A stretch of 64,000 nt of DNA, taken from assembly GCA_030407085.1 (NCBI GenBank), contig CM059585.1, positions 118,339,001-118,403,000 on the forward strand, read 5' to 3'. This DNA comes from Trichopria drosophilae (taxonomy: Eukaryota; Arthropoda; Insecta; Hymenoptera; Diapriidae). The notes under the pieces are model-generated. The model did not search any database, was not told the DNA's origin, and was given only the letters and a program-made list of their open reading frames with translations. Shown piece by piece: positions 1 to 24,100 of the stretch. Positions within the stretch are counted from its first letter, which is position 1. Each line of letters opens with the position of its first letter. The position numbers and the translations under genes are program-made.

Positions 1-286
1 TTGTTTAAAAAATTTATTATTGAACATGAAAAATGTATTGTTCATTATTAATTCTATAGCTTTAATAATTTCAGTAAAAGGTATAAAGGTATGTGTTTAG
101 ACATTCAATACTTTGTGTAACTAATTCGATCTAGTCATTTCTTCTTTATTTGAAAATTTACCAAGTGCACAATTCTACGAATTATATTTCTTATTATTTT
201 TTATTACATTTATTGGAGTCTAAGGGCAGGAACAAGAAACAGTAACGAAATCCTTGACGAACCACTCATAAACGACTAGAAGTTGA

Positions 287-1253
287 CCCAGTAAACGAAA
301 AAAGATTGAAAAGTATTAAAAAGGGATTAATGGAGATTAAAATTTGATTGTTTTTATCTCATTTTGTTCAAAAAAGGTATTGGAATGATTTTTAATCCCA
401 ATAAAACCCCAATTATGAAAAGAATTTTGACTTATTGAATCCCCTCAAATGCCGTTCTACAAACCGCCATCAAAATAAATTCCAGCAAATATAAGATTTG
501 GAATTAAAAAATATCTCATTGAATCCCCTCAAATTCCTCCCATTAAAAAATACCATTCAATACCAAATATGGCACAAAAGAATGTACTACTGAATCCCCT
601 TGAAATCTATCAATTGCCACTTCAAAATTAATTCCACTTTATTCCATATTTGGAATTCAAACTCATTTTAAAGAATTCCCTTAAATAACCGCGATAAAAA
701 TCTTGAATACCAACGATTCCAAACATTAAAACTTATCCTACGGATACTGAATTTACTATTATGATAAAATTATTAAAAACATAAATAATGATCATTGAAT
801 AGATGCACGAGTTCATAAAATTATATGTAAATTAACTTTTGTTAAAAATGTTTTATGTATTTATGTTGTTTTATATACATGCAGAAAATGACCAATTCTT
901 TGTTTCGATTGTTTTTAAAGTAAATAATTCAGTGAAATTTCGCTGTGAATTGTGGTATTTAATGTATTTTAGCCTGCCCAAATACTATATATACACGTAG
1001 AAAAATTCTCTACTTTCTGTTTCAACTATTCGTTATTTTTTCATTATTTCACAACAGTGAGTGTGGCCGAGTGATTGCGCTTCGAACTTGCTGCGCAGAG
1101 GACCGTGGTTCGATTCTCGGTCGAAGCAAATCTGCTTTTTTTTTTAATTTATTGATTTGAGATTAAAAAAGATAGAATTTTTCAAATTTCAATACCAACA
1201 AAAAAGGGATTAAAAATTTTGAATCACTTTTAATCTTTTTTCGTTTACTGGGG
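287..1253. mobile_element. Non-autonomous TIR element carrying a tRNA-like block
   Basis: The left end reads CCCAGTAAACGAAAAAAGAT and the right end (1233-1253) is its inverted complement, giving terminal inverted repeats of about 20 bp around a 967-bp body. No transposase reading frame is present. The body contains several short copies of a TTGAATCCCCTCAAAT-like phrase (about 436-605) and a tRNA-like block near 1057-1127. No clear target duplication was found. A related CCCAGTAAACG phrase occurs in both arms of the inverted repeat at 51432-58431 (51672 and 58192). Confidence 0.65.
1057..1127 (+). tRNA. tRNA-like sequence (degenerate, A and B boxes kept)
   Basis: A Ser/Leu-like A box (TGGCCGAGTGATT, from 1064) is followed by a good B box (GGTTCGATTCT, 1107-1117) at a tRNA-like distance, and by a T run at 1135-1144 that could terminate Pol III. 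The acceptor and T stems pair poorly, so this is a tRNA pseudogene or SINE head rather than a working tRNA. It lies inside the TIR element 287-1253. Confidence 0.4.
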
Positions 1254-1559
1254 ATACCCATGTAGGTAGGACACTGGTGTCCTGCTGTGACTGAAAGGGT
1301 TAAACAATATTTTTCTTTCTGCGATGTTCGGTGACCTTACTTGAAATTTAACACAAGGATTCAAATATATTTCAATATTCCATTGAATAAAATTGATTTC
1401 ACTTGGTATTGCTTGTTAAAAAAAAAAGAAATATATGTACACAGAAATTAAGATCGTCTTCTTTAGATTTATTCTTTGAATCCGCTGAAATTTAGGATTG
1501 CTGCTTCACATAAATAAAAAAGCTTCCAGGCCATACACTAAACAAAGTAACTCAAGATT

Positions 1560-2100
1560 AATCACGTCAGATTACTGTGTTCTTATCACATGTTTTGACG
1601 TACAAAGTGACAACTCAGTACTTATATACTAGTATCCAAATGTTAGGAATCTTGCGTAAGAATGTTCGTTTAGCAACTTCTAAACTGTTATTGAACCCAG
1701 GACATACCTTGTCGAAATACACAAGTGCATTTTCGTATATTGTACCAGTTATTTTCAATGCGCTACCATTAAGTATTAGAAAAATAATCCAATTTCTTAT
1801 TTATTATTTATATGTAACTTGGTTGCTCTCATTATTTAAATATTAATTTTTCTATTATTAGTTACTTTGTAAGTCTATATGTGGTCAGGAAATGTTCAAT
1901 TTTTGTTTATGTATTCTTTACTTTACTATTAATCTGAATACAACGTTAACTCGAACTCGTCAAATCTATGATTAGGTCAGTTTGGAAAACATCATGTGTA
2001 ACTCGCTTCTTGGCACATGTATTTGTAGCTATAAGTATTTATTATTGTAGAGATAATTATTATTATTTTTTTTTTTTATTATAAACAGACGGGCAAACGA
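1560..2100 (+). pseudogene. LINE 3'-end remnant
   Basis: The frame at 1577-1846 ends with a peptide containing FSYIVPVIFNALPLSIR. This resembles the C-terminal 'FSY..P.. WN.LP..IR' tail of Jockey/CR1-like LINE ORF2 proteins. A run of T followed by a phrase reading cgtttgcccgtctgttta on the minus strand lies at 2065-2100, like the 3' tail of another LINE in reverse. The call rests on short motifs only. Confidence 0.4.
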
Positions 2101-2104
2101 ATTA

Positions 2105-2345
2105 TTCAAAATTTTTTACCTGATCACTAACATTTTTCAGAACTTGTGCAAAATAATAACTTTTTTTTTCAATAAATAGAGATGTTTGGTCATATGATAA
2201 AGTTTTAGAGAATGGATTTCTCGACAAAATAAACTGTCATTTGATAAAATCCATTCAATTTTAAAAAATTTTGAACTTGCCAAAAGAAGAAAATTTGCTA
2301 AACAAATTATTTTTGGAGGATCCAATTGTTTATTAAGAACAGTAA
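2105..2345. repeat. Diverged half copy of the palindromic TTAA MITE
   Basis: This stretch aligns by eye with the right half of the 33737-34387 element. Shared phrases are a TGATCA core, 'agagaatggatttctcgacaaaataa', 'aaatccattcaatttt' and 'agaagaaaatttgctaa'. The outer TIR is lost. It shows the family is older and dispersed. Confidence 0.5.
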
Positions 2346-2704
2346 TACTGTCATAAACAATATCATTAATAATGACAATTAATTTCTTAGAAACGGTATT
2401 AAATATTTTTCCTAAACGTACTGTATCCCAGGGTCTAAATTACTTTTTTATTTATTTTAAATTAGTTTTATATTTGCCAATAAATACGTTAATAATTAAT
2501 GTAAGACCTATTTAACACATATCGCTGATAACACAACATGAAAAATTTCTTTACGAGTGTTGCGAATTAATAATGTCATTTAATAATCATATTTTCGCAA
2601 CTGTATAATTAAAGTTCAGTTAAAATGTAACTACAGTATTTTTATTAATGCAAAACAGGTTATTTATTGTTATTGTTAACAAGTTACACTTAATTTCTCT
2701 TATT

Positions 2705-3290
2705 TAGTGCTTATATCAGTGAAAAAGGAAGGAAAGAAAAAGAAAGAATTAGTACAAGAATGTATTAAAAAGAGAGTCCACCTTTTGTACAATAACCACC
2801 ACATCTTTTCAAATACAATCAATAATGATTTTATTAAAACTACAAGCTTATCATATGTCAAAGGGTTAAGTGAAACTTTATAGCCAAAAGGCTTAAAAAA
2901 GACAAAATTAGAGTTGTACATAAACCATAAGCCGTTTAAAGATAAATTGGACATAATGAAAATGAGTGGAGTGGTTTATCAAATCCCGTGTAAATTCTGC
3001 GACAAAGTATATATAGGTTATTAAAAGATCGGATTAGGGAACATAAAAATAACATATTTACAAGACCTGAAAATCACTCAGGACTAACGAAACATCGGAT
3101 TGACACGTCGCATAACTTTGATTATGAGAATGTAAAAATCCTAGCTACTGAAACAAATATAGTTAAAAGAAAACACTTAGAAAACTTTTTTATAAAACAT
3201 AGTACAAAAACCGTAAATATTAGATTTGAAATATCATTTTTACCTGAATCATACAACCCTTTACTAAACTTAAATAAAATCAAACGTTAA
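2705..3290 (+). pseudogene. Penelope-like element fragment, GIY-YIG endonuclease end
   Basis: With one frame change near 3018, the plus strand reads GVVYQIPCKFCDKVYIG and then LKDRIREHKNNIFTRPENHS and DTSHNFDYENVKIL, ending at TAA 3288-3290. The K(V)YIG and LK.RI.EHK motifs are those of the GIY-YIG endonuclease at the C terminus of Penelope-like retroelements. The preceding SLSYVKGLSETL and LKKTKLELYINHKP fit the linker before that domain. The frameshift marks it as dead. The reverse transcriptase part is absent. Confidence 0.75.
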
Positions 3291-4030
3291 TTTTCTACTT
3301 AAATTTGAATCAGCAGTTAGGATTTGTAAGAAGTTGCCTATATATGTATTTAGTTATTGTATGTTACTTATTCAAACCTCGTAGAATTAATAATACCCTA
3401 ATCCAATAATAAACGAACAGTTGTCGTTTAATCGTGCACAAGTGAACATTGTACAAGGAAAAAATTACTACAGCTTTTATATTGGAAACTACATTTTTTG
3501 TATGTGGAATTACATTTCAGTCGATACTAAGTAGTGGCGTGCATACCAGTAAGTTTTTATAAAGAAAAAGTTTCATTTAATTTAAACAAAAAGAATATTT
3601 TTGTACTTATTTCTGAATATTTTTACATTATAGAATCATCAAAATTGTTGCTCCGTCAAAACATGGCATGCATTTTTCAACAATACAGAAAAACTGCTAA
3701 GTGTAATGTTCTTGACAAGTATCGAATGAATTTTTTGGAAAAAATTGTTGTAACTACTTAAAACTCAGCAGTATTTTTAAACTCCATTTATCAACTGACT
3801 TTTTCAATATTTGCCTTAATACACAGATGTTTGGTAAGATATCGTTAAAATTCTGTTATCTCCGATTGTAATAATTAAAGTTAAGAAATAAACTTTTTCT
3901 GAAGAGGGCCAACATATAGGCAGAAACGTAAAAATAGTTTGTTACATTATTACACCTATGTTTCAAAAAAACAAATTAAGTAAAAGGACCGATTTACCAA
4001 AAGAAGTTTGGACATATATTTAATATAAGC
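3291..4030. other. Stretch with no recognised feature
   Basis: AT-rich sequence after the Penelope-like fragment. A 75-codon frame at 3534-3761 has no recognisable motif and does not begin with ATG. Confidence 0.4.
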
Positions 4031-4034
4031 GGTT

Positions 4035-4935
4035 AAGAAAATTGAACGTTGAAATACGTATTATAAATTCAGTGAGACTTTAGAAGGTGGTAATCAAGTT
4101 GATGCTATATATTTGGATTTTTCAAAAGCCTTCGATTCAGTAAACTATGACATTTTAGTTGCAAAGTTACGTAATGTTGGTATATTAATTGTCCGTATTA
4201 AGGGAAATTATTCGCTTCCATTCTCAGTGATGTTAGGAGTTCCTCAGGGATCTCATTTAGGTCCTCTATTTTTATTAATGATATTGTAAATTTCATTTCG
4301 AATTCAAAAGTTTTATTCTATGCAGACGATATGAAGATCTATCGTGTAGTGAAAACTTCACTCGATGCTTCGTGTTTACAGGGAGATCTTAATAGTATTT
4401 CTGAGTGGTGTACAGACAATAATTTATTCATTAATCTTTATAAAACTAAAATTATGCATTTTTCGAATGTTGTTTGAATTTCCATTATTCATTGCTTAAT
4501 TCAGATTTAGAACAAACATTTATTATAAAAGATCTGAGGGTATTGTTTGACCGTCTGTCCTTTAACGAACATTGCTAATAAGTCTACGGTACACTGGGAT
4601 TTCTAATTCGTTCCACTAAGTCGTTCAAAGACACTAAAGCAATTACACTCTATAAGTCTCTTGTCTTATCACAATTAACTTGTGCATCCACTATCTGGAC
4701 TCTACTCTCTGTAACATCAATTTACTGGAACGAACACAATGGAAATTTATCAGATATTTGTCATCTAAAACTAATAATGCATTAGTTAAATAGTTAAATC
4801 TCGCGAATTATTTCTGAAATATGTCAATTAATTGTAATTTGTTTATTTATATCTTATATGAAGTGATCCTTCACATGTTATGTAATTTCTTCTAAGGGCA
4901 ATTTTCCCCGTTTGTTTTATAATAAAAAAAAATTT
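4035..4935 (+). pseudogene. Non-LTR retrotransposon (LINE) RT remnant
   Basis: Broken frames encode reverse transcriptase motifs in order: VDAIYLDFSKAFDSVNYD, then GVPQGSHLGPLLF, then LFYADDMKIY with the catalytic ADD, then a SEWCTDNNLFINLYKTK segment. The phrase 'taagggcaattttccccgtt' and an A-rich run at about 4893-4935 look like the 3' tail. Frameshifts and stops show it is inactive. The motif set fits the Jockey/CR1 group. Confidence 0.8.
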
Positions 4936-4939
4936 ACAT

Positions 4940-6900
4940 TTATACATGACGTAGTTGTCAGTGTATTAATATTTTAATGTAGGGTAATAGGTTCAGTTGT
5001 GAACTCTCCTGTGTACATTTTGATTGAACAGAAATTGATCAAATTCGACAAATTTCAAGTGTGTTATCGCTACATGTAGCTTTTCTGCGAATATGAAAGT
5101 CCCTTGTGCTTTTTGCTGCGCCACAAATCTATTTTTTTAGTATTCTTAAAAGCCATACAAATCAAATTTAATTGAAGGAAAAGATAAGTGACGTTACAGG
5201 GTAACTTTTTTATATTTAGTGATTTAATATCGATTTTTTATTGACAAATCATAAAATATTGTCGTACGTATTTTATAATTTATAATTTTTCTCCAATCGG
5301 CTTTCGTTTCATTTTTCTTCGTGCGGTTTGAAGCCATGTAAACATTGCAAAGATGAAGAAGAATAATAGGTATCAATAGTCGTTTTTTTAGTTTTTTTCT
5401 GTCTTGAAAGGTTTTTAAAATTAATAAATTATCATTTCTGTATATATCTCAGGTAGTTTTACTTCATTTTATCTTATTTTTAGTAGATTTTTCAGTGGTG
5501 TTCACAACTAAAGCAAAAAATTTGTCTACGAAATGTTTAACCAAAATTTTCTAGTCGGTAAAATCAATTTAGTTTCTTTAATAGTATAATTTCTAGTTCA
5601 AAATAATTTATTAGTCAAAACTAGAACTGAACCTCTTCCCCTATTGGTTACATTTTGCATTGTTGAATTTAACAATAATTTTCAACAGCAAATTCTATGA
5701 TAATTTTATGTTTACAGACGACTTTTATTAAATCAATCTTCTGTTCTTGATGCTTATCAGTTTTCAAAACATTTTTCTTTTTTACCAAAAATTAATTATT
5801 AATTGCAGCATAATTTGTTAGTAACCTTTACACGTCAAGTAGAAAACTTACGAGGTAAATACTCGTTAGCCTCGCTTAGCATTTGTTGTCATTAACTGTT
5901 ATTTAGTAAAATTTTAAAGATTTGTAGTTGTTTTTGTAGCGCATTCGTCAATTAGTAGAAAATTAATAAATTGTTAACTGGTATGCTTGAAAGCGTTTAG
6001 TATTCGTTGCAACTAACTAAACTAATTAGAAAAATTACCTTCCGAAACAATAGTCGCAAAGGGTAAATCGTAGATAGGATTTCAACATATGGGCAAAAGG
6101 CGTTGCCTTCAATATGGTAGATCCTTTAGGCACTTCTTTGCTATAGATGTATGGATTTTTAATCCTCATCGTAAATGAGTATGGAACATCCGAACGTCGG
6201 TGTCTAATTGGGTTGCTACAGCCAGCGGAAAATCATACGAAAGTTTTCTATTTTTAGCGACGTTTATTTTAAAACCAAGTTAATTTTAGACGATATAACA
6301 GAGTAAATTAAAGAACAGTCACTCCTTCAGACGCGCGTACGAAATAGTGATTTGAGAATTTATTTACATCAACTTTGTCGAACGATAAGACTTGTAACGA
6401 GCTTTACAAACGTAACAAAACGTAATATACATTTATATTTGTAATTTTCATGTATGCCGCTACTTTGGAAGACGACCTTTCGAATGGAAAAAAAGAAAAT
6501 GTGCAGGGTCTAAGTTACGAAGATTTAAAAAAATATAGAGACAAAAAATTAAAAACACCGAAAAATATATTTTTTTTTCACGAGTAAATGTACTGCCGTA
6601 TGTACAATGCCATTAGTCGCAATATAAATATTAGTCTTTATCCAGAGTCTTTCCTTTTTATCTTTTCGATATAAGGCATCGTTCGCTGCAGTGTCCGTAT
6701 AACACTGTTCTCATGCGTCCCGTCGATGTCAATGTGAATGCATACAGTGGTAAATGGATTTTACTAAATGAACATGTCCCTGTGTCGAATTTAATACGCG
6801 CTCGCGTGCTCGCTCCGAGCTTTCAACTAGTTTGATTGATAGTTAAACTCGGTGTATAACAGGGAAGTGAATGCTTGATGGTTGGATGATGCGATTTTTG
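4940..6900. other. Surf4 3' flank and likely 3' UTR
   Basis: No protein-coding signal on either strand. Because Surf4 is transcribed leftward, its 3' UTR should start at 6907 and run left. Reverse-strand AATAAA candidates (TTTATT on the plus strand) occur around 6263 and 6356. The stretch 6640-6860 is less AT-rich than its surroundings. Nothing else can be supported. Confidence 0.4.
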
Positions 6901-6907
6901 TTCCCGA

Positions 6908-17370
<10,463 letters not shown>

Positions 17371-17640
17371 CGTGTTTTATTGAAAAAAAATAAAAAAATC
17401 TACCCATGCACACGCACGCACACACTAGACACACTGGGACACACTCTTCACTCGCCTCTTTCTCGTTCTTCGGTTTCTCGTGCGCGCCTCCCCCCCCTCG
17501 TCGCCGCTATAGTGGACGATCATCTCCTCCCTCTCTCTCGCACTCCTCCTTTCCCCTACCCTTCCATCTTTCTCTCTTGATAAATCTTCAAGTGCAATGT
17601 CGGCGATTACGCATAAGGATTACGCGACGAATTAACCGCT
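17371..17640 (-). promoter_or_regulatory. Surf4 5' UTR and promoter-proximal region
   Basis: Immediately upstream of the Surf4 start codon on the minus strand is a long CT-rich block on the plus strand (about 17440-17580). It reads GA-rich in the gene's direction. Transcription probably starts here, but no TATA or initiator can be fixed. The two plus-strand frames across it are low-complexity shadows. Confidence 0.4.
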
Positions 17641-20100
17641 CTCAAAATTCCTAATACATTTTCAAAGACTTTCAAATTTCTCCGGAAAAGTGTCGGGAAC
17701 ATTTCATTCGACCTTGGGACCTGTAACAACTGTAATTCTCATTAAAAATTCGTCACATATGTTGGGAAAGTGATTTTTTGCCACGCTGCAAATGCCACGC
17801 GCATGGCGCTGGACGTTGTCGACGTTTTTCTCGCACGTGCACACGCACACTTTGCATTGCAAAACTTACGTGTACACACTGATCTCAACATGTAACCAAT
17901 ACGGAACAGTTTCTATTGTTCTCGAGTTTTGATGACGACGACAAGATACTCCCGATTTCAAATAGTTTTCAGGAGCCATCGAGTTTATTTTTTTTAATCG
18001 CAGTCTTATCGAAACTCTTTTTATTTTATAATTACGTGATGTACAGATAAATGATATCTAATCGTGTAATGGCATTGTACAGTGGCAATCGGTGACAGTT
18101 GTAAACCTGTGTTACTTATTTCACCTTGTGTTCGACACTTCCCAATAAGCGAGTTCGTGTGCAAAAATTTGTAATACGATTTCTGACCCGTTTATTTTTC
18201 CTCGTTATTTCGCGATAAATCGCATGAAAACGTTTGCAAAATGATGCAAAGAATTAAAACGTATCGAATCGAATGAAATTAGTGCATGGAAGCATTTAGG
18301 AATAAAAATTGAGGTTAGGTTTGCATAGAATGACTTTTCATTTTTATTTTTCGAGAAAAGATGAAAGAAATATATAAAAGAATTACATTTACTCTTTTTG
18401 GATGGTATAGTTGATCACATAAAATGTATTGTAACGAACATTGAAATATTATTTTACGATTCTCATCTTTTCAATGCTTTTTGCTGTATTTGTACTACAA
18501 AGTTTATCTCGTAAATTCTCGCTCGTTTCTGAATTGATTTGCTGAAATTTGACGTACATTAATATAAAGTGCATAGAATCACCCTAAATTAGATTTGAGC
18601 TTGAAAATGTACATATTTACTTTCGGTTTAATTTCAATATTCTAGGTTAGGAACTAATGGTGTCGTTTTGGCGCGCAGGCGCCACCAAGAAATATTTTTC
18701 GTCACAGTAGGCGTAAAGTACGCTTTTACGCGCACTTTTGCGGGCGTAAAGAAAGTAAAAAATCCGGGGAAATGTGCCTTTGTTATGAATAAATAAATAT
18801 ACCCCTCTCACTTGGACAACCAAGACTCTCCCCATTACTGTAAACAATAACTCATATATTTATATGAGAATCAATAGGAGATCCGAATGAAATTCCTGTA
18901 AAACAAACAAAAAAACAATGCAAGCAAACAGCAGTGAAAATGTCAACAATGCAACCGTTAATAATAACGACACATCGAAAACATTTACGTTCAATCTTCA
19001 AAGCTTACAAAATTACAAGTTTATTTACACGCTACAACATCAATTACAATCAAGAATCACTATTTATGTACAATTTAATGTAATATATATTTCTATTAAT
19101 AAACAATATAATTAATAAATATTTTTCTACTACTTTATTCTAAAACATAATACCCTTTTAGGCATGTATATTCAAGTATCGTCAGTTCTCAATTATTGTT
19201 TTTACCATTTTCTATGATACCGTACATAATCATTAAAATTGCCCTTACAGAGAGCCCGAATGTTCAAAAATTGATTCAGTAAAAATATGTTTACATATTA
19301 AATAAAAAATGTTTAAATTTTGTTACGCGAGGATTTTCTTGGTCGCTGATCATGAACACGATCATAAATATTCAAAATTCAAGATGGTGGATACAATATG
19401 ATGGACCGAATTCTTAAAATGTTACTTGAACCAGCTCAAATTGTGTATACTGGGGTTTTCATGGTCGCTGATCGACCGAGATTCGCTATAGCTTTGTTCC
19501 AGAGATAATAAAAATAAAAGTTGTTGAAAATGTTAATTTACCAGTTTTTTCAATTCGATAAAATTTGAATCTACTTAATCATTTTTTAGCCTTTGGGTCA
19601 GGTTGATAAACATCACATTCGCTGAAAAAGCACTATACTTGGTTTGAAATATACTATTTACCTCGAAAACCACCGACTACATAATTTGAAATTTTTACAA
19701 ATTTGATCCGCCATATTGAATTCGCCATCTTGAATTTAGAATATATATTGACGGATTCGAGATCAGTAACTTATAAAATCCCGAGGAACAAATTTAAACT
19801 GTTTTAACTCTAAAGAAATATGTTTGGTTCAAAGATATAATTTTATTTCACGTTTTACCCATCCCTGCACTGGAACAATACATTAAAAATCGTAACGTGA
19901 CGTTTTTTGTACATTTTATATATCTAAGAATGGCCCCAGGTTGATTTTAAATGTGTACCAGCGAAACGAATGTTTGTTTTTCATAAAGAGTTAAATTAAA
20001 GGTTCTGTGGATTTGCCCATATATAAATACTATGGGGTAACTTTTTTACTGGAGGAACCAAATTCAGTACTTCCAAAACGAAAATTATTATTTCTAATCT
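17641..20100. other. Intergenic DNA between Surf4 and Dnmt1, left part
   Basis: No convincing coding sequence. A pyrimidine/purine mixed block rich in CpG at 18660-18770 is of unknown nature. 19380-19770 carries old copies of the repeat with 'caaaattcaagatggtggatacaatatg' and 'gatccgccatattgaattcgcc', related to the 121-bp unit at 26890. Confidence 0.4.
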
Positions 20101-20579
20101 GTGCGTAGAAGGAAGTCATTCTATAATGATTGCATAATAATTAGATATCATTTTGAAGAAATACTACCCAACAAACGAAAAAGAATAAGATCGAATTCAG
20201 AAATTCAGAAAAACCAAGCAGGTAATTTCCATCTTCGTCAAACTGGCTTTTCCTCGCTTGAGATCCGCGTTCATTGCAGAAGCCAGGAAACACCGTAAGC
20301 TGGTGTCCACTATGATTTACATTAACAACATTTACCACCTGGGACAAGAGAACTTTTGAGAAAAGCCAAAGCTGGTGTACGAGGTGCTCCTGCAAAACGG
20401 TGCTACGTATACAATGGCATAGTATACTACTGACCAGCGAATGGAGAACCCACAATCGAAATTCTCACTGAAGATGCCCTCGCTCAGATCTCGTTGTGAG
20501 GAAACGCGCGTGACTGCGGCTCTGTTACTAAATTTTCTACTTTACTGTGCCTGTCGTTTCTAATTATAATAATATTAAG

Positions 20580-22440
20580 CTTTGTCATGTTAATGTGCAA
20601 TCATTATCTCCCGCCAATAAGTTCCAAGTATTCACCGATTTTTTCAACTAATTTCTTCCATGTTATTCTGATGACCGAAACCTGGTACAACACATCTCAT
20701 CCAGACAAACCGCTTCACCTAAAAAATTATGTATTATTAAGAAATGACAGACAGGGGAAACGTGTTGGTGGAGTTACTACATATACCCAACTCCAATTTT
20801 TCTAAGCAACGTCTGTTTTTTGCATACAAAACATATGAGGTATTACCGGGACATTTATTGCTGATATCATCAGAAGTTAAAGGAGTTGATGAAATTTCAC
20901 GCTCGTTTTTGCTGAAATGTTTACCGGCAATGTTTCCTTACATACTTTATCTATATTTAATCAGTGTCTGCAAACATCCTCTTTTCCTTCATTATGGAAA
21001 CTCTTTTGACACCTATTCAAAAAGTAAATTCTCCGAGTGGCCCATCCGATTATAGACTCATTTCCATTCTGTATACGCCCTAAAAAATGCTGGAAATATT
21101 GTCTACGAGAAGGGCATTGAATTTTTGAACAACAGAAAGTGGTTTGATCGGGGTTCCGTAAACATCATAGCACACACACTGCATTATTGTCTGTTACTGA
21201 AGAAATACGCTCTGCAATCGAAGAGAGTATGGTCGTTATTTGGGTGCTATTTGATTTCAGGAAAGCATGTGACCTCGTCAACCATCTACTTTTGCTCCAA
21301 AAAAAATGAGAGATGCCGATTTTTCTAACTCGATCATCACATGGTTTGCATCTTATCTTGACGGAAGAATGGAGGCAGTCCGTGGGCCAAACGGGGTTAC
21401 ATCAGCATGGTTACCAGTTGGAGCTGGTATACCTCTAAGGTTCGGTACTTGGCCCTCTCCTTTTTTCGATATTTTTTAATGATTTGCCTTCTGTCTTTCG
21501 GCACTCATCTCACGCCATATTTGCTGATGACACTCAGATATTCATAAAATGTCGTCCTGAAAGCATAGACTCAGGTGTGCTGAACATGATGTCTGATGTT
21601 CAACGGTTTGCTGATTAGGCCGATAGAAATAATCTCTCGATCAACATCACGAAAACCAAACCCATGATCATCAGTGACTCGTGAAATATCAATCAATTGA
21701 ATATTAGTGCTATCCCTCAAGTTGTCATTCAGGGACAACCATTGATCTGGACTGTTACAGCTAAAAATCTAGGACTTTACTTTGACCAAACACTATCATG
21801 GCGAGAACACATTGTGCAATTGTCCCGCAAAGTATACGGTACGATACGACAGCTGCACTCCAGTCAGAATGTTTTATCTGAAAACCTTAGGCGTCAATTG
21901 ATAATTTCATTGGTACTTTCATATTTTGATTATTGTGTTGCAGTCTTCAACCCAATTGATGCCTTGCAAAAACTTAAAATTAAAAGAATACTTTATGCTT
22001 CCATAAGGTTTATTTACAGGGTCCGGAAGTTTGATCATATCACCTGTTATCGCCGTAGACTGATCTGTATAACCGCTGCAAATCGCAGAATATTAGTAAT
22101 CGGCTGCCTCACATACCTGATTATCCACAATAAACAACCACATTATCTCTACCAGTGCTATGGCGTCGTAATGTTATTTCGCGCGAGGTTCGGCCTGGTG
22201 GGTCCATATTACGAATTCCTGTCCAGCTCACAGTTGTGTTTGCTAAATCTTTTATTGTTACTTCCAGCAAATTGTGGAACGCACTTTCCCAAACTATCTC
22301 TAATAGCATCTCAATGCAGTCCTTTAAGAGTAGGCTTTACGAATATCTATTGGAAACTGACAAGGCTGGCCGCAATGTTTATGTCTGACCATGCTATGGT
22401 GCTCGCTTATGGTTTATGTCTGAAATTGTTGTTGTAATCT
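20580..22440 (+). pseudogene. Decayed Jockey/CR1-like LINE ORF2
   Basis: Pieces appear in the normal order. An endonuclease fragment, MTETWYNTSHPDKPLHLKNY then LLRNDRQGKRVGGV, is at 20670-20800. A reverse transcriptase part with FADDTQIFIKC and DVQRFADxADRNNLSINITK is at about 21510-21690. A long C-terminal frame is at 21697-22437 with LGLYFDQTLSWREHIVQLSR and LIISLVLSYFDYCVAVFN. Frameshifts and stops separate the parts, so it is inactive. The last frame is intact for 246 codons, so decay is moderate. Confidence 0.85.
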
Positions 22441-24100
22441 GTTATGATTAATTCAACTGTATTTGTAATATAAATATACCTCATTCGCTGGATTAATGAA
22501 ATTGATAGTTGTTTTCGTTTAATATTAAGTGAAGTTACTTCCTATTTTGTAATATTATTATTGCGATTATTCCCAATAAACCAGAAAGTATACGGAATCG
22601 ATATTTTACATTCTGTTTCTTTCTAGTGGCGTATTGATTATCCGAGATTCTTATTCCAATTCATACCATTTTATACAACCTGTAAAATTCCAGAATTGAA
22701 TTCATTCAATCTTATGACGATACCGTAGTTAACGCATTCCAAAAATTGATTTGTTACGGCTTAGAATATCTTTAAATTCTGTCAATTTAATCGAGGAATG
22801 AATTACATATATCGTTTTCTGTATTTCATAATTCTCGAAGAAATGTTCTGTTTTATTTTGAGTTCAAATCATTCGATAATCAAAAGTAATCGTTTCTTTG
22901 AGGTTATGTGCGTGTATGTATCGCGTATAATATCGTATACACTCGCCATCACTCGCATTCGTAACTGAAAGTGCGGGAAAGAAACAGACTTATTTCGTAC
23001 TAAATCGTGCACAGTTTTTTCGTATACTCTTTGGTTTGTTGGGTTGTTAAATATTATTATAAATCTAAGATGTACAATTTTCATGGTTGGCTAAAGGGAA
23101 AACCTATATCCTGTGCCATTAATAAAGAAACTAACTAAAAAAACTAAATTACGTTTCCAATCCGGTTTCTTGACGTTTCGAATTGAGAGACGTTACAACC
23201 TAATTCGAAGTTCATCGATTTAATACTTTCACGTGGATTTCCGAATATTTGAATTCGGAAACATTCGTTTTAATGCGTCGGCATTATTAAATATATTTTT
23301 ATATTATAAAGAAAAAAGAAAATCAAATGTTATGTCCATGACAGGCATTGTTTACCTCGTCCTTTCATCTTTCGACCTTCGTCTTTTCATGTAAACACTG
23401 TTCGTTAATGTATTTTAGGTTATGTTTATGTTCTATTCGCGTATTATATCGGATTAGAACAAAAGAATTTCAATGAATATGGTCAAGAAACCGAAATAAA
23501 ACATATTTAATTCTTTTTCGTTTGCAAAGGAACAAATACTTTTCGACGTCGCGTGCGGAAAATGCTATTTTCCACACTTTTGATATTTTTCGAATGCATT
23601 TTTCGTGCGCTCACGTCGAAAAATATCGTTCGGTACATGTGCGAAAATGTTTTTTCTACGACTGTGAAGTATATGAATGCGGACCTCGGGGCCTGCAACC
23701 CTGACATTCGTAGAAAAAACTTTTACCCACTTATATCGAAATATACTATTCCGTATAAGAAATAACAAATTGCGTAACTAGTGTGTGGTGTAGGTGATTT
23801 CGAATATTGCTACCACCGAACAAAGCGAGTTATTTCCTAATCTAAAATGGAACTGATATTTATTCTTCAAATATACTCGAGCACCTTTATACTAGTTTGT
23901 ACAAGTTGGAAAACTTTGAAACTGCCCCCTAGAAACTGTAATCGGTAATTAAAATATCACTAGAATAACATAAAATATGAAAGAACTAGAGTCGTGGTAT
24001 TGATGATTTGTTTGTGCTCCCATTCCATGTACAATCAAAAAATGAAGAAGAGAAGAGTTTTCTCATTAAATTTTCTTCCTATCAAACGTCTCTAAAACGA
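22441..24100. other. Intergenic DNA upstream of Dnmt1
   Basis: No gene recognised. A hairpin 'gttttttctacg ... cgtagaaaaaac' spans about 23649-23721, and overlapping frames on both strands there come from this symmetry. Confidence 0.4.

Noticed and set aside
17380..17654. Ser/Pro/Arg-rich frames upstream of Surf4
   Set aside because: Low-complexity CT-rich promoter-proximal DNA on the opposite strand.
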